A model generated the notes under the pieces. The model was not told where the DNA came from and did not search any database. It saw only the letters and a list, made by a program, of their open reading frames with translations. The translations under genes were made by a program, and so were the position numbers. A stretch of 64,000 bases of DNA, taken from contig NC_064673.1 of the NCBI RefSeq assembly GCF_023278565.1, positions 2,604,001 to 2,668,000 on the forward strand, written 5' to 3'. Positions 11,901 to 24,488 of this stretch are shown piece after piece (position 1 is the stretch's first letter; every line of letters begins with the position of its first letter). The DNA comes from Colletotrichum lupini. Taxonomy: Eukaryota > Ascomycota > Sordariomycetes > Glomerellales > Glomerellaceae.

Positions 11901-14900
11901 GTATCGTTAATAAGCTTTATAAACGTATACCCTTATCGTTATTTAACTATCTCGAAGTACTTATTATTAAAGATTCTATTCTTCGTATTATTAAATATAA
12001 TACTTAGTCGATCTATATCTTTTAAATATAGGAGAAATAGGGTATTAATAAGTAAAATATAGAAAGTTATCGTTCCGAAGTGCGTATTTACTTTTATTAT
12101 ACTTAGGGCAACGATTTCCTTATTTAGGCCGAAACTAATCCTCGTAATACCCGCTGTTAACGTATTAAGCGTTATTAATACGATCTTTTATAGTACTTAG
12201 AATTACCCTTTTCCTTTAGTTAACTATTATAATACCTTAGTATTTAAAATAATCCTATAAAAGTTATCTAGGCCGTACTTTTTACTTATATAGAATGCTT
12301 ATATAAGCTTAGTATTTAAAAGATCTAAGTAGTATAAAAAGGACCCCTCTAGCTACCCCTAGATTTGCTTAGTACTATGTTCCTTTTTTTTAAATATCGA
12401 GAGAAATAGCGTCTTTTTTTTAATTATTAAAAGAATAAGCTTTAGCCCTATTAGATTCGCCCTTTTAACTACCTCTATATCCGTTATTTAAAGGACCTTC
12501 TCTTATTATTCGTAAATAAAAGCCTACTTATTAAGAGCTTTTATTACCCTCTATTTATTTAGCTTTGTATATCTTTTAGAGGCTAATAGGGCGAAAAAAG
12601 AGTAATTAATATCGTCGATTTTATTATAATCTAATTCGTTAGTATAGGGGGTAAGATCTTCTTTATTTTTTAAATCTCTTATAGGGGGTATATATTTTAA
12701 ACTACTACTTTAGCTATTATTACTAAGTTCTATGCCCCCGGATCTGTCTTTATATATAATAAGGAATTAGTTAAACTAACGAGGGCTAGTTTTATTATTT
12801 ATTACCCTCGACTTTTTATACTATTCGTACGATTTAGTACGCTCTTTTTTAAAGTAATTACTTAATTAATATCTATCCTTTTTATAAATATAATATTACT
12901 TTTTTTATTACCTTACTTATAAGTTAAATCTTTGCCTATTTAACGAATCTAGGCCTCTTTACTAGCGATTACCGTATTTAGCCTCTTTTCCTTTCTTATT
13001 ATACGTTTAATTAACTTAATATTATTAATAAGGGCCGTCGTATATTTAGAGGTAGGTTTAGCGCGGTATTCTTATTTTAATATTAAAACTAGATCTTAGC
13101 CTCGAGTAGAGCGTTTTATAGTCTTTGGGTACTTAGTATAGGGTTATTTTTATTTTTAGTATATACTAAACTATGGTATAAAGATATTTAACTTTCCGCT
13201 CGTTTATCCCCTTATTTAGCTAGGTTTTTACTAGCTTATTAATTCGATTAATAAGCTCTTTAAAAATCTCTACTTACGATTTACCCTCTATAATCCTAGC
13301 TATAAATACGAAAGAAATCGCTCGTAGCTTAGATAGGAGCTCTAGGTTCTTATTATAGGTCTCGAAGCGGCTTCGGATTATATTAATTATACTAAAAAAG
13401 TCGTTTTAATTAAGATCATATACCGCTTCGTAGTAATAATTAGAGGCTTTACTTACGAGTATAATATTAATTACTAAATAGTACTAGTATTTTCTAATTC
13501 TAACTTTTTTATAATAATTATAAAATATCGTTAGGGTTTTTTATAAGACCTTATACTTCCCCCTAGAGTATAATTTCTTTTTTAAAAAGATCTTTTTAAG
13601 GTTTATAAATTGCCTCGTATTTACTATTAGATTTTTAGTATTTATATACGATCCCTGCGTCGCTATATATTATTAATAACTTTAGGTTATTTACTTCTTT
13701 TCTTATTAGCCGATCGGTGCCGAATTTTATATTAGTAATAATAATAAGTTATAAATCGAAATAAGCAGAATTATTAATTATCATACTTCTAGTATTATAT
13801 TTTACCCTAGTATATCTTTTTATAATAATAAATTTCCGTTAGTAATTATAGGGAGGAAATTTAGGTCGTTTACTCTTTTTTTAAATTTATTAAAACGATT
13901 ATACGCTCTATTAACTTATACTTAGTTCTATAGTACGAATTCCTCCTCTATAATTATCGTTATTAATATTTTGTATAGCTCTTGCGATTATAATTACGTT
14001 AATAATACCCCTCGCCCGTAGAAGAATCTATTAACTATTTTTATAATTCCTAGGCTTGTGCTTATAAATTATTTATTTAGTTAGTAACTAAAGTCGTTTA
14101 CGATCTTATAAAATAGGGGTTACCCCTATAGCCCCTTTTTTTTATAAACCTTAGTTAAATAGATTAATGTTACGTTAATTTGCTTACCGTTAGGCTAATT
14201 TACGATTTTATATATTTACGTTCCCTAATAATCCGGGTTAATATTTACTTATTCATAAAGGATTAGGATTCTATTTAGGATTAGGTTTTATCCTCTTTTT
14301 TTTTACCCTAACTCGCTAAGGGTTATGCTCTAGTTTATACCCGTATTAATAAGTATTAATATATTTAATTTTAATAAGGATATATTTAATCCGCGCGCTA
14401 GTTATAGTAAATCCGTATTTTCGCTACTTAACGAATTTATTAAAGTTTAAGAGATTCCCGCTTCTTCTTACTATCTTGTTATTACTCTCGTTTTTATTAT
14501 TTTTAGTAATTACTACTACCCTTTTAAATCGCTAGTTATTATACTTACTAAGATCTTCTTTTTTATTTAGTATAAATAAGTAGGTTTTAGTAGTTCTTTT
14601 TAATAATAGTAATAATAGACGTTTATATTACTATAAGAAGATATAGTAATTAGTTACGGGATTTTTATTAATTACCGATTTCCGCTATCCTATATACTTC
14701 TAGCCTCTTAAGCCTCGTGCTCTTTATAATTTTTAAATAGCTTTCTTTTCTAACTTACCTCTTTTAGGGTAGTATTCTATAAGAATAGTTAAAAATAAGC
14801 GCCGGGCGGCTTATAAAAAAGCTATATAAGCTATTAAGAACTATATAGGCTATTAAGTATAGTTAACGAAGTTAAGCTCTCTTTCTTATAAAATTATAAA

Positions 14901-15968
14901 TTTTAAAGACTTACTAAAAATACTTACTTATTACTCGTACGTAGTAGGGTTAGATATTTTAGAGGTTTTGTTTTTTATAGCCTCTTAGTACCCTATTTTA
15001 TATTTTTTAAGTAGTCTTTTTCGTAACTTAATTATAGTTAGGTAATTATTACTTATTAGTAATCCCTTTTATTATTTAATTAATTTTAAGAAATTAGTAA
15101 TTTCGTACCGGGAGCTAATATAAAAAAGAAGCTTTTTAATAGCCTTTTAAAAGATTTTTTTCTTTTCCCCTTAGATCCTCGTCTTTTTAGCCTTTTTTTA
15201 AATTAATAATAACTCTAGCGGGAGGTTATAGGACTACTTTAGGGTAGCCGCTCTTTTTTTAAATTAATCTTTAAAATCCATAATACTCTTAACTCGATAT
15301 TATTAAGACTTCTAAATCCCTTTCTCTCTTATTAAACCGTTCTTTATATTATATTTTTAAATAATATCCGGGGGGTAGTTAAGGGAGTTATAAAGAGGTC
15401 GTTTAGATCGCGGGCTTAAGGTCGTATTTATAAGATTTTTATAATAATAAACTTTCTTATATACTATAGATCTCTTAGCTTAATAATTCCTATAGGGTTA
15501 CTTTTATTACTAAATAAGAATATTTACGCTTAAAGATCTCTTTTTTTAATTACGTAGTGCTTTTTTATATTATATTATTAAGCTCGTTCGTTATATTAAT
15601 TAATTAAATAAGTAGTCGTTACGTAAGTATTTCTTTTTATTAATTTAACTAGTTAATTTTTAATTATAGGCTAGCTATAAAAAAGTCGTTTAATAAAAAC
15701 GCTACTCGGGGTAATAATAAAAGGCTAGTTACTTAAGTAGTTCTATTAATTAACGTAGTTTAACGTAGTAAACGTCGACTTTTTATAAGTAATAAAAGGC
15801 TACGATTACTTAATTCCGTATAGTATTTAAGAATTACTTCCTTTTTTATCTACTTTTATAAGGTTAATTAATATAAATCTCTTATCCCGTACGGTATTAA
15901 GAGGTCGTCTCTTCTATATAATAAGATACTTTACCAATTTATAATAATAAAATTTAATTACTAATTAG

Positions 15969-16173
15969 TATTAGTATCCTTATTATAAAGTAGTTAGTTC
16001 GAACTATAGTTAACGAAGAGATTAATTAAACTATATAAATATTTACGTAATAGATATAAAAAGGAGGTTCTAACCGTAGGTTAGGCTAGCTACGATAATC
16101 GTAAATAGGGCCCCTAATTGGCCCCTGCGCAGTCGGCTATATGCCGCGGTCGAATTGGACTTCTAATCCGACA
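15969..16173 (-). repeat. 5' LTR of copy 1 (205 bp)
   Basis: The inner terminus tattag shows a G-to-A change relative to tgttag at the other LTR. The outer 60 bases keep CpA and TpG (gcgcagtcgg, atgccgcgg), unlike the inner LTR copy. Contains the palindrome tacgataatcgta at 16091-16103. Confidence 0.93.
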
Positions 16174-18240
16174 GAACGACATGGCCGCTGCGGCTAAAAG
16201 AATGCACATCAATGGCAGTGTGACGAGTAGCCACCGCCGTCTCCCGAAGACGTCAATAGATCTGGCAATTTGTCAGAAGGAGCTTCTTCAAAACGGTAAC
16301 AAAGACTGAGAATCTAACCTAATTGCGAGAAGGCCGAATAGGAAATTGATGGCACCTGTTTATTATGCCAAATAAGTACACTACTGGTAGATCCCGGTGA
16401 CGGAGAGAGCTCAGAGTCTGACTTACCAAAGCCTAAGCTGTAAAGCATGGCGTTGCGAGGGCTCGGGTCTCCTTTGATGAAGAAATTGTCTGTTGGCATG
16501 GTAAGCATGAGCCGCGAAAGTCGTCATGCGGGAGATGACTAGTCATACTTGAGTAGAAGGCGAAAACATTGACTGAGGATATTATTGGTTAGTTCAATCC
16601 TGATACGCCAATCGAAGGATATAGAATCTTACTTCCACAAAGCTGCTGTGCGAGAGCCACTATGCACGTGCTCCAGACTGCATTTCGCAGTCGTGGAGTA
16701 GTCAGGAGGTGGCTGTATTGCCGATAGGCATCTGATAAGGCGAATGACATGTGATTCGCGAATGTTAGACCCTGTTTTTGGTTCTCCGTAGACACGCCTG
16801 ATTCATGAGGCGTCTCCGGTAGATTCTGTGCCTCTTCGTATTCAACGTTCATGTGGATAAGATAAATATCTCGAAGAGCTTGAAGCTAGTTTGTATGTTT
16901 GATTTAGTAAATTACAGTGGGGGAGTATCATAACATGGAAACCAACCTGCGTGTTCCGGACTTTAGACAGGATTTCATAGGCACGCATGGGTCTATAGTT
17001 TGGTGTGTTCTTCTGCATATAGAATCGCGGGCTCTCCATGCAATATGCTAGTGCAATGAGCGTGAAAACAGCCGGGACCATGGGAGCGGCTAAGATTAAT
17101 CGAAGCGCCAAGTCGCCTTTGACATCAAGAGAGGCAGTACTGTCCTTTGGTTCAAGTGGAAAATCCAGAGCCCCCACAGCCCCAGCAAGAATTAAGTTGA
17201 TGGCGTTTCCTAACATGATACCAAAAGCAACCCTGCCATGTGTGATATCACCAATGCGTCAAATTCTCTGAACAGGACTGTTTAATCGAAATGAAGTGAT
17301 CAGGAGGACTTACCATAGTTGCCACATTAAGATCGAAGAGCCTCTCCATTGATCAATCGCAGTCTCAGATGCCAAGATCGGCGTGCTGACGGCTTTGATA
17401 CCCATCCCCTGAAATTTGTCAATTGAACGTATCAGTCGGATCTCATGGCCTTGTGGCGACGTGAATTGTTTAGGAAACACAGAATATGGAATTTTCGACT
17501 CACCAATGCCGTTGACAATCCTAACACCGAGAAGCTCCTGCCATGTGTGCACAAATCCAGAAGCCAAAGAGCTCGCAAAGATTAATGCGGCCGCAACAGC
17601 GATAGCACCTTGTCTCCCCATCCAGTAGTTTAGCGGGAGTGACATCGGAGCGCCCAAGATAGCAGCGGCTAGGAATGGCGCCGAGTTCATTCCACCGAGC
17701 TGCCACACCAAATCACTCCGATCTGTTGTGCTGGAGACCTTTTCTTGAAGAAGTCTCGCGTAGATACTGCCGGCATTGATCGAAGCTTGAACATGGCCTT
17801 GTAGCAGAGCTGCTAGTGCCACAGTGACGACAATCACCGTCATACCACTTTGGGAGAATGCTTTGTCTCTCTCTGCCTTAAGCGCTATTCGTTCCTTTGG
17901 TTCCAACTTAATGGGTAGAGAATCTTCCAAGCCCTCGTCTGTATATGCCCGGATCTCCTTTGACACTTGGGCTGCTCTCAGAATTCGTTGGAAAGGAACA
18001 CCGGGTAAGTTCTCGGCAAATTGTCGCACATCCTCCTCTAGCTCATCATCGTCAAGATGGACTGTTGTAATGGTCAGAATGAGAAATCTTACTTTCAGCG
18101 TCACATGTCTGACCAAAGACAAAGCCGTGACACTTACCTAATGGGGCTTCAATGATAGCTTCCGTATTGATATTTCTGCGGGAAACTTGTGCCCGAAACC
18201 TGTCGGCGATGGATGTGGCACTTGCCATCGGTTCGGTCAT
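16174..18240 (-). pseudogene. MFS sugar transporter, 5' part (exons 1-9), disrupted by Copia insertion
   Basis: A fungal sugar-porter-type MFS permease of the plasma membrane. Minus-strand exons: 18240-18138, 18061-17504, 17408-17314, 17232-16947, 16885-16633, 16572-16549, 16489-16427, 16355-16319 and 16261-16174 (cut by the element). The start MTEPMASATSIADRF opens a long acidic cytosolic region before the first membrane segment. Family marks are GMGIKAVSTPILASETA (loop after TM4), ESPRFYMQK (the PESPR-like motif) and SIDVFGRRRW (the DxxGRR motif, cut shortly afterwards). With the 3' part and one copy of the gaacg duplication, the exons total 2,017 bases, about 671 codons plus one extra base. 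That base is at the exon 2/3 junction (cagggg at 17411-17406): canonical splicing shifts the frame by one, whereas reading through keeps it. So there may be a second lesion, an assembly indel or a retained intron. No stop lies within the exons. Confidence 0.88.
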
Positions 18241-19577
18241 TTTGATGAGGTATGTATGCTCAGATTGCGGACAGAAGCGGTGGTTAAGCTTGGATTCACG
18301 AACTCAACTCCTAAGAGAACAGAGCACCTGCCTGATTACACCAGCTAGTCTTTTCAAGGTGAGTTGCTGTCGGCTTTTAATCTGGGTCTACCCTTATTAC
18401 ACAATATTCCTGGAAGGCTGAGGTGGATTAGATCTGTGATGACATCCAGGGAGGCTGTGAGGCTGTCAAGTGTCGAATGTGACGACAGCCGGCATACAAA
18501 TGCAGAAACCAAGAAAAGGCAACCATGAGGCGTTCTGAGTAGGCAAAGGGGCTTACTCCCTTGCCAAGTCATGTTCAGCTACCATTGACCAACGCTGGCA
18601 AATTCTTCCAATCAGATGAATAACATGGCATGAAGATTTGTCAGACACGAGGTGTGCAGCTCGTAAAACTGTGCATGTAGCTTGCAGGAGAATAGCACTC
18701 ATAAAGCCTTCGTACTTTGACGAGAAATCTGAACATGATGTGCGTGAGTGCGAGGTGTGGGAATTCAACCCTAGTGATGTAATGTATGGTGAGTGTGCCA
18801 ACGCGGGGAGACCCCGCCCCCCACAAGTTGCCCCGGAACCAGGGATTGTAAACCATTGCGTTGGATCACTCGTGCCATTGGGCCATTCAGACGTCAGTCA
18901 GCCTATGATTACTTCCTGCGGTAAGCGGTGAGGGCGATTTGTAACTCTTAGCTGAATTCTACATACCGGTGTGAAAAGTGCAGAGACATGCAGAAATACC
19001 TAAATCATGGCATGTAGGAAAAGCAGCCTTGTCATCAATCGAGAACCTACACCGCGGAACAGCTAGTGACGCGTATGAGCACATGCCCATGCTTGCGCCA
19101 CCTTCTTGACAGCTTGAGATAACCCTATCGATCCATATGGACTTTGTTTCCGCCCTGATCCTAGGTACGGGTGCCTGAGTCCTCCAATGTGGATGGCGTG
19201 GGGAAGGGTGGGCAAGGTAGTTTGGCGAAGCGACAGACGGGTCGGACGGAACTGATCATGCAGTTCGCCCGAAACTCAGATCTACTGCGGATGCAGTTTC
19301 TGTGGTTTATTGTCGAAGTAGAAGTAACAAAGTTGGCAGCCTAGCAGAACGTGGCTTGCAAAGCTGGCGCCCCCCGTCTATGAGGTACGCTGTCGTCTGA
19401 TTTCTTCGAACTGGCCAATGAGCTAGGACTGTGACGTGAAAGTATCTGATGCAGAAACTAATAGGATGAACATAATTACCCTCTCCCTCGGAACCTTCGA
19501 ACCTTCCAGTTCTTACTGCCAATCCTAGGTACGGTCGCTAGTGCCACAAGAGAGAACATTTCGTATCAGCACTCACC
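18241..19577. other. Intergenic, divergent promoter region
   Basis: About 1.3 kb between the divergent sugar transporter and ankyrin genes. Short open frames only, no recognised product and no clear TATA box. Confidence 0.5.
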
Positions 19578-21874
19578 ATGGAGGCAGCAGCAGCTGTAAT
19601 CGGACTTATCCACCCAACCTGTAAGGCTGCCTTGAAGATACATAAGATCATTAAATCGGTCAAACATTCGCAAAGCAACTTATTGCGACTTCAAACGAGA
19701 ATCGAGGCCCTTTCCAGCTGTTTGACGCTGCTTGGCGATGAATGCAAAGAGAGAAGGAGGGCCCACCTCTTGAAATCGGAAGACCAGCATTTCACATGCA
19801 TCAGAAACATCATAGAAAACTGCCGGACTTCACTTGAAACTCTCGCCGATCGACTGAATAAGATTGAAAGCAAACCGTCAGGCTTTTCTCGCAACCTGCG
19901 GATGGCATGGGACCTGGCATTTAGTCGAGACGATGTTCAACAAGCGTCGGAAGAAATTAGTCACTACACTTCCGTGTTGAACCTCAGTCTTTCTACCCTG
20001 TCACTGTGAGAAGGATACCACTGATGATCAACGGCCGTAACTAACATCTTTGCCCATGTAGTGCACAAACATTGGAAGCGAAGCAACCGCATACCGAGAT
20101 AATAGGGAGGGTGCAATATGTTGCGCGCAGACTCCGTGTCGAAGTCGAAGTCTCTCAGTGTGATACCTCACTACCTGGCCCTGGTTATGTAGCCATTGGA
20201 GGTCAAGAAATCAATAATCCGATTTTCGCAAGGACTATTCAACAATGGAATAGGTCAGCAGTCAGTTTAGCGGAGGAGGTTCTCCTCGAAGGGAATCAGG
20301 ACCTGAGGATCTCCAGACCTAGAGTACATGGCAGTATTCCTAGAGGTTCCATCTCTAGTGAGCGCTCAGAGCCTCATGAGCAGGAGCCCTCTTTCAATCC
20401 TCAACTGCAGCTCTACAAATATAAGAGGACCGTCGAGATTGTAGAGCTATTGCGAGTTGGCGAATTATTCGAAAATGCCACTCAACATCTCCAAGACGCG
20501 GTGAGCATACGCAAGCTGCTGGCAGAGGCAGGGAAGAAGGAGTTCAATGAACTAGAACAGCAAGATCTGGATGAACAACTCGCAGATCTCAACATCATGT
20601 GTGAGACTGAAGTAGGAACCGCAAAGGCAAGAAGAATTCTGGAGGCCTTGAACCATCAATGCGACATGCGACAACCAATTGATCTAGGCCGATCGTCCAG
20701 GCTACATCATAAACTTGGGAAGCTACTATTCGATGGCCGATATTTGCTCGGAGCTTGCGGACATCTTCAGACTGCTATAGAGCTTCGACTACAGGAAGAT
20801 CCTAGGGACAGGGAGAGAATTATGGAAACTTACGAACTTCTGCGTCATGTGCAGGGACTTCGTGGTAGCCACGCCGAATTCCTGGCTACAAAAGACTGGG
20901 TTGAAGAGGAAATTGGACCTGTCGAAGACTCGCCTCACAATGAGTTTGATGCAGCCTTGTTTTGGGCTCACAAGAAAGGTTTCCACGAAGCTGCATTGGA
21001 TGACATGAACTTACCCAAGTTTGATGTTTGTGATTCCCAAAAGCGACCACTTTTATTCGCCGCCATCGCAGACGGCGATATGGAAGTCGGGGTCCTCGAA
21101 CAAATTATTCAGTACTATCAGAATCTCGAACTTACCGACAGCAACGGAGAGACACCCCTAATGGCGGCGGTGACGGCTGGCCACGTGTCGGCGGTGCGTC
21201 TTTTACTAGAAAGCGGTGCTGATTCAGACTTCAAAGATAAGCACGGCCGTCACATCCTTTACAAATGCCAGACAGAAGAAGTGGCCGAGGAAATCTTCAC
21301 AGCAACTTCTAATCGGAGACTCAGCGTCGCTGCGGAGGCTAGCAGACTCCGGCGTGCTTCAACGGCCCGCTTGGACATATCACCTGTTCAAAGTAGAGCC
21401 AGCGATACATCTCCCTCGTCGATAGATATCAACTCTCGAGACTTTTATGGTAAAACGGCGCTTTACCATGCATGCGAAAAGGGGAACAAGGATGTTGTAT
21501 CGGTTCTTCTCCAATCCTTCAAGGCAGATACCGACATCTGTGGTCCAAGAAAGTGTACGCCACTCATGGCTGCAATCCAAGCACAGTTCAACGTTAGAAA
21601 TGGAGGAACGCCTGGGAGTCAAGCTGCCTTTATCAAGAAAAAGGTCGATATTGTTCGAATGCTGGTAGCACATGGTGCTGATCGGGAGGTTCCATCTTCC
21701 ACGCTTCGAAGTGCTGGTGTGGCACATGTGGAGATAAAGAAGATCTTGGAGAGTAAGGTGGGACCGCAGGGGAGTACGAATACTCTTTCTAGTATAGCAG
21801 CATCTGCAAGTAGCGGCGTTGTTGAAGAAGGGTGGCAGATGGTAGCGAGAAATGATGCGAGGCACACGGGCTAG
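19578..21874 (+). CDS. STAND-type N-terminal domain plus ankyrin-repeat protein, 2 exons
   Basis: Exon 1 is 19578-20005 and exon 2 is 20062-21874. The intron (gtgaga donor, ccatgtag acceptor, ctaac branch-like sequence) joins them in frame to 746 residues. The start MEAAAAVIGLIHPTCKAALK and the alpha-helical first 140 residues resemble the Fungal N-terminal domain found ahead of NACHT/NB-ARC modules in fungal STAND (NLR-like) proteins. A helical, Leu-rich middle region (roughly residues 250-400) looks TPR-like. From about residue 430 there are ankyrin units: NGETPLMAAVTAGHVSAVRL with LLESGAD, then GKTALYHACEKGNKDVVSVL and CTPLMAAI with VDIVRMLVAHGAD. No P-loop or NACHT motif was seen, so it has effector-like and repeat parts without the usual NTPase. 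A role in fungal immunity or incompatibility is inference. No damage seen. Confidence 0.85.
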
Positions 21875-24352
21875 GCCACTAGATTGCACGCTGGCGGTTT
21901 TGAAGGAGAGGGAGCTCGCAGATTCGACTGCATACATCAGGCTTAGATCTCTTGGTGTCGTGGACGTTGATAGAGACATGTGGAATTTGAGCATCTTATC
22001 AATACCATACCTGACTTACGATACTCTATAGAGTCGTAGAACTGTCAAGTGTCGGCTTCCAGGGTCTGACTGCAACTGCCAGCCGTGACCATGCTGTCCA
22101 GCATCATCATCAAAAGGGAAAGAGCCTGTCTCTCTTTGTTTTGCTTTGTTTTGCAACAAGGGTCCTGACAGCGTTCCCCCTCCTCCAAGAATTACCTATG
22201 TCTAAAGCGGGCATACAAGCACGAGGGTTACATTCCATATGCGCCTCAAAGTGCGAACCAACGTCAAGGCCGCTAGACTTATCTACCCGAGAAGCGAGTG
22301 ATCAAAGATCGGCTCGAACTCCACTGTGACCTCGGACAGTACCTAGGGAAAATCGACACGTCTCAATGGACTGGGTCTGATAATCCCCGGGGCGCGACCA
22401 TCAAGGTCCTCGAGTTCCAAGCTAACATGACCCGAGATCTTGGGCGCTAGCAAATGCGAGTCATCGCAGAATCGTTAATAGCCGCCTTGAAGCTTATTTC
22501 CACTTGAACTTGCCAAATGATTCTCTTTGGGGCAAGGAATATTGGAACCAGTGGCTTTACGCAAAGTTTTAAGTTAGCTGAGAGCAGAAAGTTATGTGAC
22601 TTTTCAATAAACGAGACTGCCAACACATTGGTAATTCAGAGCCTTGAGTATTATCAGATACCGTATTTCAATTGACTTGCCTACTTCAGTACTTTAGATA
22701 TAAGTCGGGACTTTTTTCTTTCTGATCTCAACGCATCAAGTCTGGAAGGAGAGAACATCGAGTTAAGCATTATTAATATCTCCAGCCCCAACAATTGATT
22801 CTACGCCATTTACCGAGTTTTGACTAACGAAGGTTGCCGGGCCGGCATCCCACTCACGCGTGACGCTACATGATTAGCCTGGCGTGGGGCCGATCGCCAT
22901 CTCCGAAGAGAAACCTTACAGGGAACATGACAATCAGGACTCAAGCGATCAAGCAAGATGGCAGAGCACGCCCGGCCATGGATGTTATCGCATCAATCAG
23001 CAACTCCCCGCTTCGCCAAGACAACTGATTGCATTGTTCGTTGCCAAGTCTTTGAGCCGGCATCCAACCATAAGCACATGCCTTTCCCGTCATCTTGGCC
23101 CAGCGCCTCATTGCCAGGGTTAATCTCGGTCTTGAAAAGAAGTTGGGAAATTTGCGGCGCACTGCTGGAAGGTTTCGGCAAGTATCGCATTTATTCGACA
23201 AACTATTCGTCAGCGCCAATGGGAAGAGGTTGAACGGCTGGACTGATGTGCTCAATTCGGTTATTGGGGATGCGTCAGTGAAAACCACTGACCTGCCACC
23301 CTACATACCAATGACCCTGCCGCCTTGAGGATGGGTTTGGAGTTTGGGCGAACACCCATTTCACAGTGACACGATGTTCTTGAGCTCACTAGGCCTCGAC
23401 TGCAGTGCGACGCTATAGCTGCAGCATGCAGGCACACACGCGAGAGGCTTACGAGCGGCAATTCGCGGATGATTGTCAATGTGATCCGTGCAAGACTCAC
23501 ATTCATACGTCCTTTGAAAGCCGGGGACTAGACAAGTCACGGAAGGCCAAATCAGCCTTGAGCGCTTGACGAAGAAATAATTATCGAGGCTTCAAAAGTA
23601 ACTTTATGGCTCACGTAATACTTGCGGCATTCGTAGAGAAGGGGACAGAGAGGTATGGTATTCAACGGCCCAAGGTCCGATTAGACTTGTTTCTCTCAGC
23701 CACTCTCGACAAAAGCCCCTCTCGTAAGGCTTGGCACCTGCCCGATAAAGCAACGATGATCCACAGAGTCTAGAGGGGGAAGATCCGCCGGTAGCCCAGA
23801 GCTTGTCGCATTTCCACTTCTTCCGTGCTTCTTTCAAGCTCTACGCCTGCTCCGCGTCGCCCCCAGTTATTGACCTGCTCTCCGCGTCCTAGTATTGGCA
23901 TCGGTTGAGGATTGGGCTTTAACCTTAGACCAACATGCGCAATTCATTCTAGCAAAAGTACTTGCCAAGAACACCCGACATCGTTCACCTGCCAGAGGTA
24001 GCATCGCCCGCGACGCATCGATGCCTCAGTAAAGGTGCCGGCCAAGAAGCAGGCCTACCAGACCCTTGGACGCAATTCATCCAAGCCGAATTTTGACCCG
24101 CCACTCTGAGCATCTTTACGACGTTGCGAAGCTATCCAACCCTGCCACGCCTAGGTTCCTGCGGCGAGCCAACCGTAAACACGGCAAACGTCTCCCCCCT
24201 GCGTAGGTCTACTGCTATGCGCCAGCACGAACCGAGCTCGTAAACTCCCCCGCTGCCCACGATGCTGTGTCACTGCATGTCGTCTTATCGCGCAATTTTG
24301 TTTTCGCCGTATCCACGCTCTTGGCGCGCCGAGGAGGCGTAGACACGGAGCA
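21875..24352. other. Intergenic, no gene recognised
   Basis: About 2.5 kb of normal composition. Short open frames on both strands around 22.9-23.5 kb and 24.15-24.58 kb overlap each other and have no family signature. The right-hand part is the upstream region of the aminopeptidase gene. Confidence 0.5.
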
Positions 24353-24359
24353 TATAAAT
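24353..24359 (+). promoter_or_regulatory. Probable TATA box of the aminopeptidase gene
   Basis: TATAAAT lies about 130 bases upstream of the ATG at 24489 in otherwise GC-rich sequence. Position and composition fit a core promoter; no transcription start can be seen. Confidence 0.4.
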
Positions 24360-24488
24360 GTCCCCGCCATGCCGCTGGCGTAAACGGCTTGTCTTCTCTG
24401 TTGATTAGTCCATTCGTTAAGATTCTCCAGAAGCCATTGACAATCATCTCGTGCCTCAATTAGCGGTTGGGAATAGCTTCCATACGCG

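Larger units (their letters stand above)
8750..16173 (-). mobile_element. Ty1/Copia LTR retrotransposon, RIP-mutated, copy 1
   Basis: A complete 7,424-bp element with 205-bp LTRs at 8750-8954 and 15969-16173, flanked by the exact 5-bp duplication gaacg (8745-8749 and 16174-16178). The coding sense is minus, judged by comparison with copy 2, where the reverse transcriptase and RNase H regions can be read; the 5' LTR is therefore the right-hand one. A pyrimidine run at 8959-8973 is the complement of the polypurine tract next to the 3' LTR. The interior is extremely AT-rich, lacks CpA/TpG, keeps CpG and is full of stops, as expected after RIP; no frame survives. It sits in exon 9 of an MFS sugar transporter in the same transcriptional sense as the gene. 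Confidence 0.95.

Noticed and set aside
8955..15968. AT-rich interior as a centromere or CRISPR-like repeat region
   Set aside because: No short regular repeats; the blocks are bounded by LTRs and target duplications, so RIP-mutated retrotransposons explain the composition.
8750..16173. Gypsy-type assignment of the retrotransposon
   Set aside because: In copy 2 the readable RT/RNase H blocks match Copia patterns and lie directly before the 3' LTR with no integrase after them, as expected for Copia order.
16118..16309. Plus-strand open frame running from the LTR into the transporter exon
   Set aside because: It is antisense to the sugar transporter exon and starts within the LTR; the minus-strand reading explains the sequence.
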